From contig CAJFMX010000022.1 in assembly GCA_904393115.1 (NCBI GenBank), positions 1 to 41,506 on the forward strand: 41,506 nt of DNA, read 5' to 3'. Shown here in pieces: positions 23,829-31,346 of this stretch (position 1 is its first letter; each line of letters opens with the position of its first letter). A model generated the notes under the pieces. It was not told where the DNA came from, did no database searches, and saw only the letters and a program-made list of their open reading frames with translations. Origin of the DNA: an uncultured Clostridia bacterium. Its GTDB lineage: Bacteria; Bacillota; Clostridia; Christensenellales; UBA1750. Made by a program: the position numbers and the translations under genes.

Positions 23829-23873
23829 ATAGGTAGGAGTTCCCGCATTTTTTCAAAAAAGGAGCGTGAAGGT

Positions 23874-24002
23874 ATGGCGCCAAATCCCGTCTCCCTCCTG
23901 ATGCACGGTCTGAACCTCCTCATTTTCCTGGGGTGCGCCGCCGTGGGCGCGCTCGCCATCGTCGCGCTGGTCCTGGCCATCCGCAAGCTGCGCAGAGCCT
24001 AA
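23874..24002 (+). CDS. Small single-span membrane protein, 42 residues
   Basis: A short gene. GGAG (within AAAAAAGGAGCG) lies 9 bases before ATG 23874. The product starts MAPNPVSLLMHG, then has one hydrophobic helix (LNLLIFLGCAAVGALAIVAL and VLAI), and ends with the basic KLRRA. By the positive-inside rule the C-terminus should be cytoplasmic. A consensus promoter and a strong terminator frame it as an independent transcript. I do not recognise a family; the layout resembles small inner-membrane peptides that modulate larger membrane complexes, which is only inference. Confidence 0.78.
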   Translation: MAPNPVSLLMHGLNLLIFLGCAAVGALAIVALVLAIRKLRRA

Positions 24003-24037
24003 GGGCCGCCGCGGGGGCTTTTCCCCCGGGCGCGCGA

Positions 24038-24080
24038 AAAGCGGGGCGAAGGGTTGCTTTGCAATCCTTCGCCCCGCTTT
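24038..24080 (+). terminator. Bidirectional terminator between the small membrane gene and the lipoprotein gene
   Basis: A long stem, AAAGCGGGGCGAAGG paired with CCTTCGCCCCGCTTT, plus an inner TTGC/GCAA, between convergent genes. It ends in a short T-run in either direction. Confidence 0.85.
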
Positions 24081-24093
24081 CTGTCCCCGCGCG

Positions 24094-24432
24094 TCAGCCC
24101 TGGCGCGTGTAGGTCTCCCAGTAGAGCTCGCCGTCCTCGTCCGTCTTCTCCCAGACGAACTCGTTGTCGCCGTAGAAGGTGACCGTGCCCGTATCCGTGA
24201 TGTCCTCGGAATAGAGGATGGTCAGCACGTCGCCCTCGTAGGTGTAGGTGACCTCCAGCGGGAAATTGTAGGCCGTGACGATCGCCTGGCCGTCCTTGCC
24301 CAGCTGCATGGTGAGGGACTGCGTGTCGTCCACCCAGGAGCCGATGATCAGCGACTGCGCGCCGCAGCCCGTCGCCGCGAGCGCGAGCGCCAGGAGCAGG
24401 ACCAGCGCGAGCGCCGCCTTGATCTTCTTCAT
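24094..24432 (-). CDS. Small predicted lipoprotein
   Basis: A 112-residue secreted lipoprotein. The signal peptide is MKKIKAALALVLLLALALAA with lipobox-like ATGC, so lipidation should occur at Cys23. The mature part resembles the DUF5640-like lipocalin/GSW type seen in Clostridial lipoproteins: IIGSWVDDTQSLTMQLGKDG, then VTYTYEGDVLTI, all short beta strands. ATG 24432 follows AAAGGGGG; a longer in-frame reading is rejected because it would bury the signal peptide. It has its own promoter (24484-24512) and terminator. Function unknown. Confidence 0.82.
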   Translation of the reverse strand: MKKIKAALALVLLLALALAATGCGAQSLIIGSWVDDTQSLTMQLGKDGQAIVTAYNFPLEVTYTYEGDVLTILYSEDITDTGTVTFYGDNEFVWEKTDEDGELYWETYTRQG

Positions 24433-24483
24433 TGCGTTTTTCCCCCTTTGTCTCGCCCCGCATGGGCGCAGGAATCTTCTGCT

Positions 24484-24512
24484 ATCGTACCACAAATGCG
24501 CGCCGCGGTCAA
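24484..24512 (-). promoter_or_regulatory. Promoter of the small lipoprotein gene
   Basis: On the minus strand: TTGACC, a 17-base spacer, then TACGAT, about 50 bases before the ATG. Confidence 0.7.
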
Positions 24513-24562
24513 TTCCATTGCGCACATCCGTCCCCAGGGCAAAAATTTCGTCAAATCCGCGC

Positions 24563-24591
24563 TTAACAAATGCGCGCGTTTGCGCTATCAT
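24563..24591 (+). promoter_or_regulatory. Promoter of the aminotransferase gene
   Basis: TTAACA, a 17-base spacer, then TATCAT, 45 bases before the ATG. Confidence 0.72.
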
Positions 24592-24635
24592 GGAAAAAGA
24601 GGCGCGCTGCGCGCCCGCCAAGGAGGTCAAATCCC

Positions 24636-25775
24636 ATGTACGATTACAACATGCTCACCCCCGGGCCGAGCAAGGTCCGCAAAAACGTGCTCGAGGCCCG
24701 CGCGATCCAGGCCGGGAACTCGGACCTGGACCCGGAGTTCTATGACTTCTACAAGAGGACCTGCGCCAAGTATTCGCACTTTCTGAACACGGCGAATCCC
24801 TCCTTCCTGCTCAGCGGCGAGGGCATTCTGGGCCTGGAGGCGGCCTGCGCGTCGCTGACCGAGCCGGGCGACCGCGTGCTGGTGCTGGACAACGGCATCT
24901 TCGGCCGCGGGTTTGCGGACTTTGTGCGCATCTACGGCGGGGAGCCCGTGCTCTTTTCCACGGACCCCCACGCGCCGATCGCGCCCGAGGCCCTGCGCGC
25001 CTTCCTCAAGAAGGACGCGGACTTCCGCTACGCCACGCTCGTGCACTGCGACACGCCCTCCGGCGTGCTCAACGACATCCACGCCCTCTGCCCGATCCTG
25101 AAGGAATACGGAATCCTCACGGTCGTGGACTCGGTGTCCGGGATGTTCGGCAACCCTGTGGACGCGCGCCACGCCAAGATCGACATTCTGCTGGGCGGGT
25201 CGCAGAAGGCGCTCTCCTGCCCGACGGGGCTGACCATGGTCACCGTGTCCCAGGACGCCTTCCGCCGCATGGAGGCGCGCAAGACGCCCATCGCCTCCTT
25301 CTACGCGAACCTGCTCGCCCTGCGCGACTACTATGAAAAGCAGTGGTTCCCCTACACCATGCCCGCCTGCGACATCCACGGCTTTGCCCGCGCGCTGGAC
25401 AACGTGCTCGAGGAGCCGGGGATCTTCGCCCGTCACGCGCGCGTGGCCGCGGGCGTGCGCGAGGCGCTGGTCGCCGGCGGCCTCTCCCTCTACCTCAAGG
25501 ACGGGTTCTCCAACACGGTTACGGTCTTCCGCGTGCCGCAGGGGCTGACGGACACGGACATCCTCTCCGCGCTCCTACGCGACCACAAGATCCTGCTCGC
25601 CGGCGCGTTCGACGTCCTGGCGCACAAGGTGATCCGCATCGGCCACATGGGCGAGGCGGCCAACGACGAGGACATGCTCGCCGCGCTGACCGCGCTCTCG
25701 GACGTGCTCCCCAAGCTCGGCTTCGCCCTCAAGGGGGACATGGTCCAGACCTACCGCTACAGCGCCATGCGCTAA
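24636..25775 (+). CDS. Class V PLP-dependent aminotransferase (alanine-glyoxylate / serine-pyruvate type)
   Basis: A 379-residue fold-type I PLP enzyme of the class V aminotransferase family. The start is YDYNMLTPGPSKVRKNVLEA, the usual 'TPGP' opening. GEGILGLEAA lies at the cofactor phosphate site and HCDTPSGVLND at the substrate side. VVDSVSGMFG contains the Asp (about 165) that contacts the PLP ring nitrogen, and GGSQKALSCPTGL carries the Schiff-base lysine (about 191). Relatives include serine-pyruvate, alanine-glyoxylate, purine-catabolic and 2-aminoethylphosphonate aminotransferases; the sequence alone does not decide the substrate. ATG 24636 has AAGGAGG upstream. It is monocistronic, with its own promoter and terminator. 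Confidence 0.92.
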   Translation: MYDYNMLTPGPSKVRKNVLEARAIQAGNSDLDPEFYDFYKRTCAKYSHFLNTANPSFLLSGEGILGLEAACASLTEPGDRVLVLDNGIFGRGFADFVRIYGGEPVLFSTDPHAPIAPEALRAFLKKDADFRYATLVHCDTPSGVLNDIHALCPILKEYGILTVVDSVSGMFGNPVDARHAKIDILLGGSQKALSCPTGLTMVTVSQDAFRRMEARKTPIASFYANLLALRDYYEKQWFPYTMPACDIHGFARALDNVLEEPGIFARHARVAAGVREALVAGGLSLYLKDGFSNTVTVFRVPQGLTDTDILSALLRDHKILLAGAFDVLAHKVIRIGHMGEAANDEDMLAALTALSDVLPKLGFALKGDMVQTYRYSAMR

Positions 25776-25792
25776 AGCGCTTTTCCCAGGAC

Positions 25793-25826
25793 AAAATGGC
25801 TTCCACCGCATGGTGGAAGCCATTTT
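25793..25826 (+). terminator. Terminator of the aminotransferase gene
   Basis: A perfect 15-bp stem, AAAATGGCTTCCACC with its complement, around GCAT, ending in TTTT. Confidence 0.8.
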
Positions 25827-25830
25827 GGCA

Positions 25831-25890
25831 GGATTCTCCCTGCCGCTGCACGCGGTAGAGACGCCCGCGGCGTTGAGCGATTCCGCGCCG
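25831..25890 (-). pseudogene. Truncated duplicate of the SpoU methyltransferase 3' end
   Basis: Positions 25831-25860 match 26041-26070 with one difference, and 25861-25890 match the segment just inside it, with about 30 bases deleted. Translated, the copy still shows LYRVQRQGES in one frame and GAESLNAA in another, as in the intact gene at 26038. The deletion endpoints fall in CCCGCGGCG-type repeats, suggesting slippage. It has no coding value of its own. Confidence 0.75.
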
Positions 25891-26000
25891 CTTGCCAAAT
25901 CCCGGAAAGCGGGCCTGCCGCCCAAACACCCGTCCTCCAGGCGCTTCGCGGGCGCACACGCCGCCGCTTCCGCGGATGCAGAGAGTGGGGCTGCAAGCCG

Positions 26001-26040
26001 AACCCGGCCTCCGCCGCAGGGGGAAGGCCGGGTTGTTTTA
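26001..26040 (+). terminator. Hairpin at the methyltransferase 3' end
   Basis: AACCCGGCCT and AGGCCGGGTT pair around a purine/pyrimidine-rich loop. The plus strand continues TGTTTTA; the minus strand has no T-run after it. It is a plausible 3' structure for the SpoU gene whose strength is uncertain. Confidence 0.45.
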
Positions 26041-26826
26041 GGATTCGCCCTGCCGCTGCACGCGGTAGAGGTCGTAGATCATGATGCCCGCGGCGACCGC
26101 GGCGTTGAGCGATTCCGCGCCGCCGGCCATGGGCAGGCGGTAGCGGTGCGTGGCGCAGGCCGCGACCGCCGGGGAGATGCCGCGGCCCTCGCTGCCGATG
26201 ACGAGGATCGGGTCCGGGGGCAGCGCCCCGCGGCCGAAGAAGTCCTCGCCGTCCAGCGCCGTCAGCAGCAGGGCGCGCCCCTCGTCCCGCCGGGCGGAGA
26301 GCCATGCGGCCAGGTCTGGGACCTTCTCCATGGGCACGCGCAGCAGGCTGCCCATCGTGGCGCGGATGGACTTGGGCGCATAGGGGTCTGCGCAGCCCGG
26401 ACCGAGCACCACGCCGCCAAAGCCCGCCGCGTCGCACGTCCGCACGATCGCGCCGAGGTTGCCCGGGTCCTGCACGCCGTCCAGCGCGACCAGCGGCCCG
26501 CCCCGCAGCGCCAGGCGGGGGATGCGCGCGGACAGGACCACGTCCTGCGGCGTCTTGGCCGCGCAGACGTACTCGAGCACGCGGTCGCTGACCGTCCAGA
26601 CGCGCGCGCCCTTCTGCGCACAGGCTGCGATCAGGTCCGCGTACAGCTCGGCCCGGCCCTCGCGCACGAAGAGCGCGGTCACCTCCAGCTCGCGCGCGGC
26701 CTCGGCGCAGAGCTTGCGCCCCTCCAGGCGCATGCAGCCCGTCTCCCGCCGGGCCTTGCCGTCCTCCAGGGCGCGCATGGCGCGCACGGCGGGATTGGCC
26801 GTGCTGGACAGAACCGGCAGCTCCAT
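26038..26826 (-). CDS. TrmH/SpoU-family RNA 2'-O-ribose methyltransferase
   Basis: A 262-residue SPOUT enzyme using SAM to methylate a ribose 2'-OH in rRNA or tRNA. The N-terminal L30e-like substrate-binding domain covers residues 1-105 (RRETGCMRLEGRKLCAEAA). The C-terminal knotted domain has motif 1 NLGAIVRTCDAAGF with the catalytic Arg, motif 2 ILVIGSEGRGIS, and motif 3 LPMAGGAESLNAAVAAGI. The family position is close to YsgA/TsnR-type enzymes often found near pheST or rplT; the target nucleotide is not known. ATG 26826 follows a purine-rich GGGGGGG site. It is separated from rplT by a terminator. Confidence 0.92.
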   Translation of the reverse strand: MELPVLSSTANPAVRAMRALEDGKARRETGCMRLEGRKLCAEAARELEVTALFVREGRAELYADLIAACAQKGARVWTVSDRVLEYVCAAKTPQDVVLSARIPRLALRGGPLVALDGVQDPGNLGAIVRTCDAAGFGGVVLGPGCADPYAPKSIRATMGSLLRVPMEKVPDLAAWLSARRDEGRALLLTALDGEDFFGRGALPPDPILVIGSEGRGISPAVAACATHRYRLPMAGGAESLNAAVAAGIMIYDLYRVQRQGES

Positions 26827-26852
26827 CTCGGAACCCCCCCTTTTTCTTACGA

Positions 26853-26888
26853 CAAAGGGCCCGACGCATGGTCGGACCCTCTTTTTTT
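26853..26888 (-). terminator. Terminator downstream of infC-rpmI-rplT
   Basis: The stem GGG(T)CCGAC / GTCGG(G)CCC with loop CATGC lies between rplT and the SpoU gene. The minus strand continues TTTGTCG and the plus strand CTTTTTTT, so it can act in both directions. Confidence 0.75.
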
Positions 26889-26900
26889 GCGGAAAAGCGC

Positions 26901-27257
26901 TTAGGCGATCTTCGTCTTGGCCGCATCCACGAGCTTGGCAAACGCCTGGGGATCGTTGACCGCCAGGTCCGCCAGGATCTTGCGGTTGACCTCGATGCCC
27001 GCGAGCTTCAGGCCGTTGATGAAGCGGCTGTAGGACAGACCGTAGGGACGAACCGCCGCGTTGATGCGCGCGATCCACAGCTTGCGGAAGTCGCGCTTGC
27101 GCAGACGGCGTCCGATATAGGCGTAGCGCAGGGAGCGGGCGACCTGCTCGGTCGCGGCGCGGTACTGCTTGGACTTCGCCCCGAAGTAGCCCTTGGCAAG
27201 CTTGAAAACCTTCCTGCGGCGCTTCTTGGCGTTGACCGACATCTTAATTCTGGCCAT
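26901..27257 (-). CDS. rplT: 50S ribosomal protein L20
   Basis: 118 residues, standard length. Features: a long basic N-terminal helix ([20 protein letters not shown] and [15 protein letters not shown]), then [20 protein letters not shown], then the globular C-terminus [18 protein letters not shown]. It binds 23S rRNA early in assembly. In Bacillus L20 also represses its own operon through the infC leader; the attenuator at 28090-28121 is a possible target here. AAAGGAGG precedes the ATG. Last gene of infC-rpmI-rplT. Confidence 0.98.
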   Translation of the reverse strand: MARIKMSVNAKKRRRKVFKLAKGYFGAKSKQYRAATEQVARSLRYAYIGRRLRKRDFRKLWIARINAAVRPYGLSYSRFINGLKLAGIEVNRKILADLAVNDPQAFAKLVDAAKTKIA

Positions 27258-27297
27258 TGTTTCCTGCCTCCTTTAGAATGAACCACATGAGGTTTTC

Positions 27298-27495
27298 TTA
27301 CTTGTAGGGAATGAGCTGACGGATGGTCGCACCCTCCGTCGCGGTGGTGTAACCGGTCTTGCGCAGATTGCGCTTGCGCTTGGTGCTCTTCTTGGTGAGG
27401 ATGTGACCCTTGAAGGCCTTCTGGTGCTTGACCAGGCCGTTCTTCGTCACGGAAAAGCGCTTCGCTGCGCCCTTGTGCGTCTTCTGCTTGGGCAT
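27298..27495 (-). CDS. rpmI: 50S ribosomal protein L35
   Basis: 65 residues, full length. It starts [20 protein letters not shown], followed by the conserved [21 protein letters not shown] small basic large-subunit protein. GGAGG precedes ATG 27495. It lies between infC and rplT, the universal order. Confidence 0.98.
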   Translation of the reverse strand: MPKQKTHKGAAKRFSVTKNGLVKHQKAFKGHILTKKSTKRKRNLRKTGYTTATEGATIRQLIPYK

Positions 27496-27534
27496 GGGGA
27501 AGTTCCTCCTCTCTTTCGGGGAAATTTCTATGAA

Positions 27535-28050
27535 CTATTTGTCCTGCTTGGGCGAGAGCATCATCGTCATGGTGCGGCCCTCGGTGGAGGGCTTGCGGTC
27601 CTGGACGGCGTAGTCCTTGACCCGAGCGAAGAACTCGTTCATCACCTGGAGACCGACGTCGGAGTGGGTGATCATGCGGCCGCGGAATCGGATGGAGACC
27701 TTAACCCGATCGCCGTTCTGAAGGAACTTGACGCAGTCGCGCACGCGGACCTGCATGTCGTGCTCCTCGATGGTGGGGGAAAGGCGAACCTCCTTGACAG
27801 AGATGACCTTCTGGTTCTTCCGCGCTTCCTTTTCGCGCTTGGACTGCTCAAAGCGGTACTTGCCGTAGTCCATCAGCTTGCACACCGGCGGCTTGGCCGT
27901 TGGGGCGATCTTGACCAGGTCGAGCTCCTTTTCCTCGGCGATGTCCAGCGCCTGGCGCGCCGACATGATGCCGAGCTGCTCGCCTTCCGGGCCGATGAGG
28001 CGGATTTCCCTGTCGCGGATTTCTTCATTGATCATCATGTCCATATTGAT
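27535..28050 (-). CDS. infC: Translation initiation factor IF-3, likely AUC start
   Basis: About 171 residues. The N-domain has INEEIRDREIRLIGPEGEQL and GIMSARQALDIAEE, and the linker VCKLMDYGKYRFEQSKREKE follows. The C-domain has SPTIEEHDMQVRVRDCVKFL and VKVSIRFRGRMITHSDVGLQ. IF-3 binds the 30S subunit and proofreads initiator tRNA and start codon. Start choice: GGAGG (28060-28064) is 9 bases from the in-frame ATC at 28050 but 15 from the first ATG (28044). infC genes of many bacteria use AUU, and some AUC, so that IF-3 represses its own translation, and I therefore favour ATC 28050. The alternative is ATG 28044. First gene of the L35/L20 operon. Confidence 0.95.
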   Translation of the reverse strand: MNMDMMINEEIRDREIRLIGPEGEQLGIMSARQALDIAEEKELDLVKIAPTAKPPVCKLMDYGKYRFEQSKREKEARKNQKVISVKEVRLSPTIEEHDMQVRVRDCVKFLQNGDRVKVSIRFRGRMITHSDVGLQVMNEFFARVKDYAVQDRKPSTEGRTMTMMLSPKQDK

Positions 28051-28210
28051 TCCGATGCACCTCCGTATGCGGTCCAAATTTTTTCCCGCAAAAAAAGCGG
28101 GCAGACAGACTCCACCCGCTTGAACAGCTCTCATTTCTGCATGTGCTTGCATTGTGACCCGGCGACGGTGCCGCGCGGGTGAGAAGCGGGCGCTTCTGCT
28201 TCGACGTGCA
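28051..28210 (-). promoter_or_regulatory. infC operon leader with transcription attenuator
   Basis: An untranslated leader of about 160 bases. It contains an intrinsic terminator (28090-28121) whose stem is AGCGGG / CCCGCT followed by seven T residues and then GCGGG. Upstream segments (GCCCGCTTCTCACCCGC and GCGGCACCGTCGCCGGGTC) could form competing stems. The position fits an L20-type autoregulatory leader. The structure is seen; the effector is inferred from Bacillus. Confidence 0.7.
28090..28121 (-). terminator. Leader terminator upstream of infC
   Basis: AGCGGG, a 13-base loop, CCCGCT, then T7 on the minus strand. It ends about 40 bases before the infC start. Confidence 0.8.
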
Positions 28211-28212
28211 AT

Positions 28213-28241
28213 AGTATACCTCTTTTCCCGCGCGCTGTCAA
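28213..28241 (-). promoter_or_regulatory. Promoter of infC-rpmI-rplT
   Basis: On the minus strand: consensus TTGACA, a 17-base spacer, then TATACT. It is among the best sigma-A matches in the window. Confidence 0.9.
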
Positions 28242-28261
28242 GCGATCGTGAAATTTTAACG

Positions 28262-28459
28262 CAAAAACGCGCCTTTTGGCCCCCCCCCCGGGGGAGAGTG
28301 TCCCCCCTCGGCCGCTCCGGGCCGGAGGCCCTGCGCGTCCAAGGGGGGACGGGGGGACGGGCCGCGACCCTCGACAACCCGGCGCTGCGGGTCGCGGCCC
28401 GGCCCCCGCTCCCCTGTCTCGCTCCCGCGCCGGAGTCTGCGCTACTCTCCCCGGATTCG
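28262..28459. repeat. GC-rich hairpin cluster between the nif3-like gene and the infC promoter
   Basis: No gene. It contains nested inverted repeats: GGGCCGCGACCC with GGGTCGCGGCCC (about 28358-28404) around ACAACCCGGCGCTGC-like sequence; CGGGCCGGAGGCCC; CCCCCCCCCGGGGG; and a run of G and C tracts. It probably doubles as the 3' end of the nif3-like gene. It belongs to the same class of hairpin-rich spacers found beside rpoD and murB. Confidence 0.6.
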
Positions 28460-29200
28460 TCAGTCCCTCGCGCCCGTCTGTTGCGGCGCAAAGACCTCGG
28501 CGCGGATCTGCGCCGCAAGGCGCGCCCGCAAGGGCTCGAGCACCACGGCCTCGCTCTCGCCATGGCCGAGCAGGAGCACGCTCAGGCCCAGGCCCTCGGC
28601 CTCGATGCGCTCGTTGTGCTTCATCTCGCCCGTGACGAACACCTGCGCCCCGCGCCGCGCCGCCTCGGCGAAAAACTCGCCGCCCGCGCCGCAGGAGCTG
28701 GCGACGCAGTCGATCGCGCGGTCCCGCTCGCCGTAGAACACGGCCTGGGGATTGATCGTTGCGCGCGCCAGGTCGGCCAGCTCGCCCGCGATCCGCACCC
28801 CCGGCGCGCCGACGCGCAAGTAGTCCTCGCTCTGTTCCACGCGCAGGCCGAGCGCCTGGGCCAGGCAGTCGTTCACGCCGCCGGGCGCGCGGTCCAGGTT
28901 CGTGTGTGCGGCCGCGAGCGAAACGCCTTGGCGCATCAGACGCATCAGCAGCGCGCCCTCGTACTCGTCCGCGCGCAGGTGCTTTGTCCCGCGGAACAGC
29001 AGCGGGTGATGCGCGAGGATCAGGTTCAGCCCGCGCGCCGCGGCGCAGTCCACGGCCGCGGGCGTCGCGTCCACGCACAGCAGCACGCCCGTGACCTCCT
29101 CTTCCGGATCGCCCACGAGCAGGCCGGGGTTGTCCCACGCTTCCGCCAGCTCCCAGGGCGCGATGGTGTCGATGATCTGCAAAAATTCCGAAATCTTCAC
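28460..29200 (-). CDS. Nif3-like dinuclear metal centre hexameric protein
   Basis: A 246-residue member of the Nif3/YqfO family (also labelled GTP cyclohydrolase I type 2). Features: [13 protein letters not shown] at the start; [16 protein letters not shown] with the metal-binding [21 protein letters not shown] with the second histidine; and late [20 protein letters not shown] and LLLGHGESE with further metal ligands. It lacks the long PII-like insert of Bacillus YqfO (about 370 residues), so it is the short form. The start is GTG 29200, overlapping the trmK stop (GTGA). The order rpoD-trmK-nif3 is widely conserved in Firmicutes. The biochemical function remains unsettled in the family. Confidence 0.93.
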   Translation of the reverse strand: MKISEFLQIIDTIAPWELAEAWDNPGLLVGDPEEEVTGVLLCVDATPAAVDCAAARGLNLILAHHPLLFRGTKHLRADEYEGALLMRLMRQGVSLAAAHTNLDRAPGGVNDCLAQALGLRVEQSEDYLRVGAPGVRIAGELADLARATINPQAVFYGERDRAIDCVASSCGAGGEFFAEAARRGAQVFVTGEMKHNERIEAEGLGLSVLLLGHGESEAVVLEPLRARLAAQIRAEVFAPQQTGARD

Positions 29201-29880
29201 GCTTCTTCCTCCTCCATGCGCCGCAGCGCCGCCTCGATGCAGGCGAATTCCGCCTCGGCGCGCCGCAGTTTCTCCGCGTCCGTGCCCAGGCGCGCGCCCT
29301 CCAGCGCCCGCGCCGCCACGCGCCGCCGCCAGCGCAGGTATTCGCGCGCGCCCGTCGGCTTGTCCCGCAGGAGCGCAGGGCCCAGCCGGAGCTCGGCCTC
29401 GCTCATGGGCGCCGCCGGCCCGGGCTCCGCCCGCATCACGACGTAGAGCCGACCGGCCGCGCGGGCCACGCCCTCGCGCGCGATGTGCATGCCGGCCTGC
29501 TCCACCCGCCGGCGCGCGCAGGCGATCTCCACGTTCGCCTGCAAAACCACGGGGCAGGGCAGCCCCTCGCGCAGGATGGCGGCGATGGTCCTTCCGCCCA
29601 TGCCCAGGATGGCCGCCGCGTCGCCCGGCTGCGGATCGAGCCCTGCAAACCCATCCGTCACGGCGAAGGCCGCGCGGTCGGCAAGGCCCGCGCGCGCGAC
29701 CAATCCCCGCGCGCGGGAGAGCGCGTCGGCGCTGATGTCGCAGAGCACGGCCCGCCGGCAGCGCCCGGTCCGCAGCATGTGCACGGCGAGGAAGCCGTGG
29801 TTGCTCCCGATGTCGTACAGCGTCTCGCACCGCCCGAGCAGATCCTCGGCCAAAGCGAGCCGCGCGTCCAGCTGCAGCAT
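29197..29880 (-). CDS. trmK: tRNA (adenine(22)-N1)-methyltransferase
   Basis: A 227-residue class I SAM methyltransferase of the TrmK/YqfN family, which makes m1A22 in tRNA of Gram-positive bacteria. The opening [20 protein letters not shown] runs directly into the SAM motif [25 protein letters not shown] is the acidic ribose-binding strand, [13 protein letters not shown] contains the catalytic-loop GMGG, and a C-terminal coiled-coil-like helical part ([20 protein letters not shown]) follows. ATG 29880 follows GGAGGGA. Located between rpoD and the nif3-like gene, as in Bacillus; coupled to the latter by a 4-base overlap. Confidence 0.94.
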   Translation of the reverse strand: MLQLDARLALAEDLLGRCETLYDIGSNHGFLAVHMLRTGRCRRAVLCDISADALSRARGLVARAGLADRAAFAVTDGFAGLDPQPGDAAAILGMGGRTIAAILREGLPCPVVLQANVEIACARRRVEQAGMHIAREGVARAAGRLYVVMRAEPGPAAPMSEAELRLGPALLRDKPTGAREYLRWRRRVAARALEGARLGTDAEKLRRAEAEFACIEAALRRMEEEEA

Positions 29881-30125
29881 TGGCGGTCCCTCCTTCCCGT
29901 TCTCTCTCCCTCATTCTACCGTCCGGGCGCGCGCGCGTCAAGCGATCCCTGGGAGCGGAGGTCGCCGCTCCAGCCCGCGACCCCGGCCCGGGTGCGCCGG
30001 GTTGGGGCAGGGGCCCCAACACGCGGTCCCCCGCAAGGGGCGGGCGCAGGCCGCCTCTTGCGGGGGGCACGCACAGCAAGAGAGGGACAAAGACCGCGGT
30101 CTTTGTCCCTCTCTTGCTGCAAAAA
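29881..30125. repeat. Hairpin-rich spacer between trmK and rpoD
   Basis: No gene. Inverted repeats follow one another: GGAGCGGAGGTCGCCGCTCC; GGGTGCGCC and neighbours; TTGGGGCAGGGGCCCCAA; CCCCCGCAAGGGGCGGGCGC; then the long palindrome at 30074-30119. It is the 3' region of rpoD and the 5' region of trmK. Confidence 0.65.
30074..30119. repeat. 46-bp perfect loopless palindrome after rpoD
   Basis: CAGCAAGAGAGGGACAAAG followed by ACCG is matched base for base by its reverse complement, with no loop. It begins 7 bases from the rpoD stop. On the rpoD strand T-runs precede the stem and none follows, so it is not a textbook intrinsic terminator. It could extrude as a cruciform or mark a 3' processing end. 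Confidence 0.88.
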
Positions 30126-31223
<1,098 letters not shown>

Positions 31224-31346
31224 AAGTGTCACTCCTTTCGGGTTGTGCACACGCCCCATGGCGGGGCCGCCAGCCGTCTATGTCAAAGCCTTCCGGGCGG
31301 CATGCGCCCGGCGCGTTTCTTCCCTGGTCCCTGCCGCAGCGCCCGC

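Noticed and set aside
19912..23832. A plus-strand open frame of about 1300 codons antisense to zapA, pheT and pheS
   Set aside because: It is a shadow of GC-rich codon use opposite real genes. It has no ribosome-binding site, an unnatural Arg/His/Val/Asp composition, and it crosses the T-box and terminators. The same applies to the long frame at 29880-33254.
26001..26040. Strong intrinsic terminator for the SpoU gene
   Set aside because: The stem is good but there is no T-run in the gene's direction, so it is listed with low confidence only.
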